Source: JASFUX01 sp050050115 (GTDB taxonomy: Bacteria; Pseudomonadota; Alphaproteobacteria; Caulobacterales; Maricaulaceae). From it: DNA of 6,124 bases. Below the pieces are notes generated by a model. That model had not been told where the DNA came from. It worked only from the letters and a program-made list of their open reading frames with translations, and ran no database searches. Shown in pieces: positions 5,089 through 6,124 of this stretch. The stretch lies in assembly GCA_050050115.1 (NCBI GenBank), contig JASFUX010000212.1, positions 1 to 6,124 of the forward strand, read 5' to 3'. Position numbers and translations under genes: made by a program. The first letter of the stretch is position 1, and each line of letters begins with the position of its first letter.

Positions 5089-6124
5089 ATGACCGATGCG
5101 CCCTCGACCATCCTCGACATATCGAACCTGTCGGTGACCTTTGACACTCCCGACGGGGAGGTCAGAGCGGTCGAGGGCGTCTCGATCTCCATCAACGCAG
5201 GCGAATGCGTCGCGGTCGTGGGCGAGTCCGGCTCGGGCAAGAGCCAAACCTTCCTCGCCGCGACGGGTCTCTTGTCCTCGAACGGCAAAGCGACTGGCTC
5301 GGCCAAGGTCGAAGGTCAGGAGCTGATCGGATTGAAGCCCGCGCAACTCAACAAGGTGCGCGGGCAGAAGATAGGGATGATCTTCCAAGACCCGTTGACT
5401 TCGCTGACCCCGCACATGCGCGTTGGCGATCAGTTGCGCGAGGCCTTGGCGGTCCATCTCGGGATCAAGGGCGAGGCGGCGGACAAGCGTTGCCGGGATT
5501 GGCTCGAGCGGGTGCGCGTGCCCGAGGCGGCGCGCCGGTTGAAGCAGTATCCGCACGAACTCTCAGGCGGGCTGCGTCAGCGGGTGATGATCGCCATGGC
5601 GATGCTGTGCGATCCCGACCTTCTGATTGCGGACGAGCCGACGACCGCACTCGACGTGACGGTGCAGGCCCAAGTGCTCGACATCATGGACGAGCTGGTC
5701 AAGGAGACCGGTGCGGCGATCGCGTTGATCACCCACGACATGGGCGTCGTCGCGCGGCTGGCTGACCGCGTGCATGTGATGAAGGACGGCCGCTACGTTG
5801 AGGAAGGCGATGCGGAGAGCATCTTCCATGCGCCGCAGACGGACTACACCAAGATGCTGCTTGAGGCCGCGCCGCGGATCGACCAGCCCGATCGCCCCGG
5901 ACGGCCGTCGCTCGCGCCGCCGCCCGCCGCGGACGCAGAGATCCGCTTGGCGGTCGAGGACGCGCAGGTGTGGTTCCCGGTGCCGGTCGGCGGCGGGCTT
6001 TTCCCCAAGCGCAAGCCGCTCAAGGCCGTCGACGGCGTGAGCTTTGAGTTGAAGTCCGGCGAGACGTTAGGTGTGGTCGGTGAGTCCGGCTGCGGCAAGT
6101 CGACCCTCGCACGCGCCGCGCTGC
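5089..6124 (+). CDS. Fused double-ATPase peptide-type ABC transporter protein (3' end outside window)
   Basis: 345 complete codons are present and the frame stays open to the window edge. It belongs to the oligopeptide/dipeptide/microcin (Opp-Dpp-Yej) importer ATPases, with DppD-like and DppF-like halves fused, as in YejF or GsiA. The first ATPase domain is complete: Walker A GESGSGKS (45-52), Q-loop Gln100 in FQDP, signature LSGGLRQR (158-165), Walker B LLIADEP with Asp182 and Glu183, D-loop ALDVTVQ and H-loop His216. A short linker with the peptide-family motif (HAPQTDYTKMLLEAAP) leads to a Pro-rich stretch. The second domain then starts, with Walker A GESGCGKS at 331-338. ATG 5089 is the only usable start, since an in-frame TAG lies at 5053-5055. 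It powers import through membrane permeases that must be encoded elsewhere. The substrate cannot be told; peptides are most likely. Confidence 0.92.
   Translation, partial: MTDAPSTILDISNLSVTFDTPDGEVRAVEGVSISINAGECVAVVGESGSGKSQTFLAATGLLSSNGKATGSAKVEGQELIGLKPAQLNKVRGQKIGMIFQDPLTSLTPHMRVGDQLREALAVHLGIKGEAADKRCRDWLERVRVPEAARRLKQYPHELSGGLRQRVMIAMAMLCDPDLLIADEPTTALDVTVQAQVLDIMDELVKETGAAIALITHDMGVVARLADRVHVMKDGRYVEEGDAESIFHAPQTDYTKMLLEAAPRIDQPDRPGRPSLAPPPAADAEIRLAVEDAQVWFPVPVGGGLFPKRKPLKAVDGVSFELKSGETLGVVGESGCGKSTLARAAL

Noticed and set aside
4501..5556. Minus-strand 351-codon open frame
   Set aside because: It runs antisense across the VOC gene, its promoter side and the ABC ATPase, all well supported on the plus strand; no recognisable domain.

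Overview
The window is GC-rich, gene-dense bacterial chromosome. Gene content and order (end of rpoN, then a long-form hpf, then ptsN), the protein sequences and the codon bias point to an alphaproteobacterium. I cannot place it to genus from this window. Nothing resembles a mobile element, CRISPR array, tRNA or rRNA.

Layout. Bases 1-303 are the 3' end of rpoN (sigma-54), including its RpoN box. A 200-base gap with several short inverted repeats and a weak candidate promoter precedes hpf (504-1157, ribosome hibernation factor). ptsN (1203-1667, EIIA-Ntr) follows 45 bases later. On the minus strand, converging on ptsN with an 8-base gap, lies an LD-carboxypeptidase of the LdcA/S66 family (1676-2521), which starts with TTG. 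It is divergent, across only 59 bases, from a Mur-ligase family protein (2581-3981) that resembles MurC/Mpl but has altered signature motifs. A soxR gene (minus, 3988-4452) converges on the ligase with a 6-base gap. Divergent from soxR is a small VOC/glyoxalase-fold gene (4552-4935), whose promoter (4477-4507) contains a near-perfect SoxR box within a 19-base -35/-10 spacer. After a 153-base gap, a fused double-ATPase peptide-type ABC transporter protein begins at 5089 and runs off the window.

How the genes work together. rpoN-hpf-ptsN is the widespread nitrogen/stress regulatory cluster. The LdcA/Mur-ligase pair suggests peptidoglycan peptide recycling: the carboxypeptidase trims tetrapeptide to tripeptide, and an Mpl-type ligase would reattach tripeptide to UDP-MurNAc. 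The ligase's motifs differ enough that its substrate is open. soxR plus the VOC gene looks like a self-contained redox-drug response unit in which SoxR acts directly on a candidate detoxification or sequestration protein, with no soxS. The ABC ATPase is probably the start of a separate peptide-import locus.

The most interesting points are the atypical Mur ligase beside ldcA and the SoxR-VOC module with its highly conserved operator. I saw no wholly unknown system.
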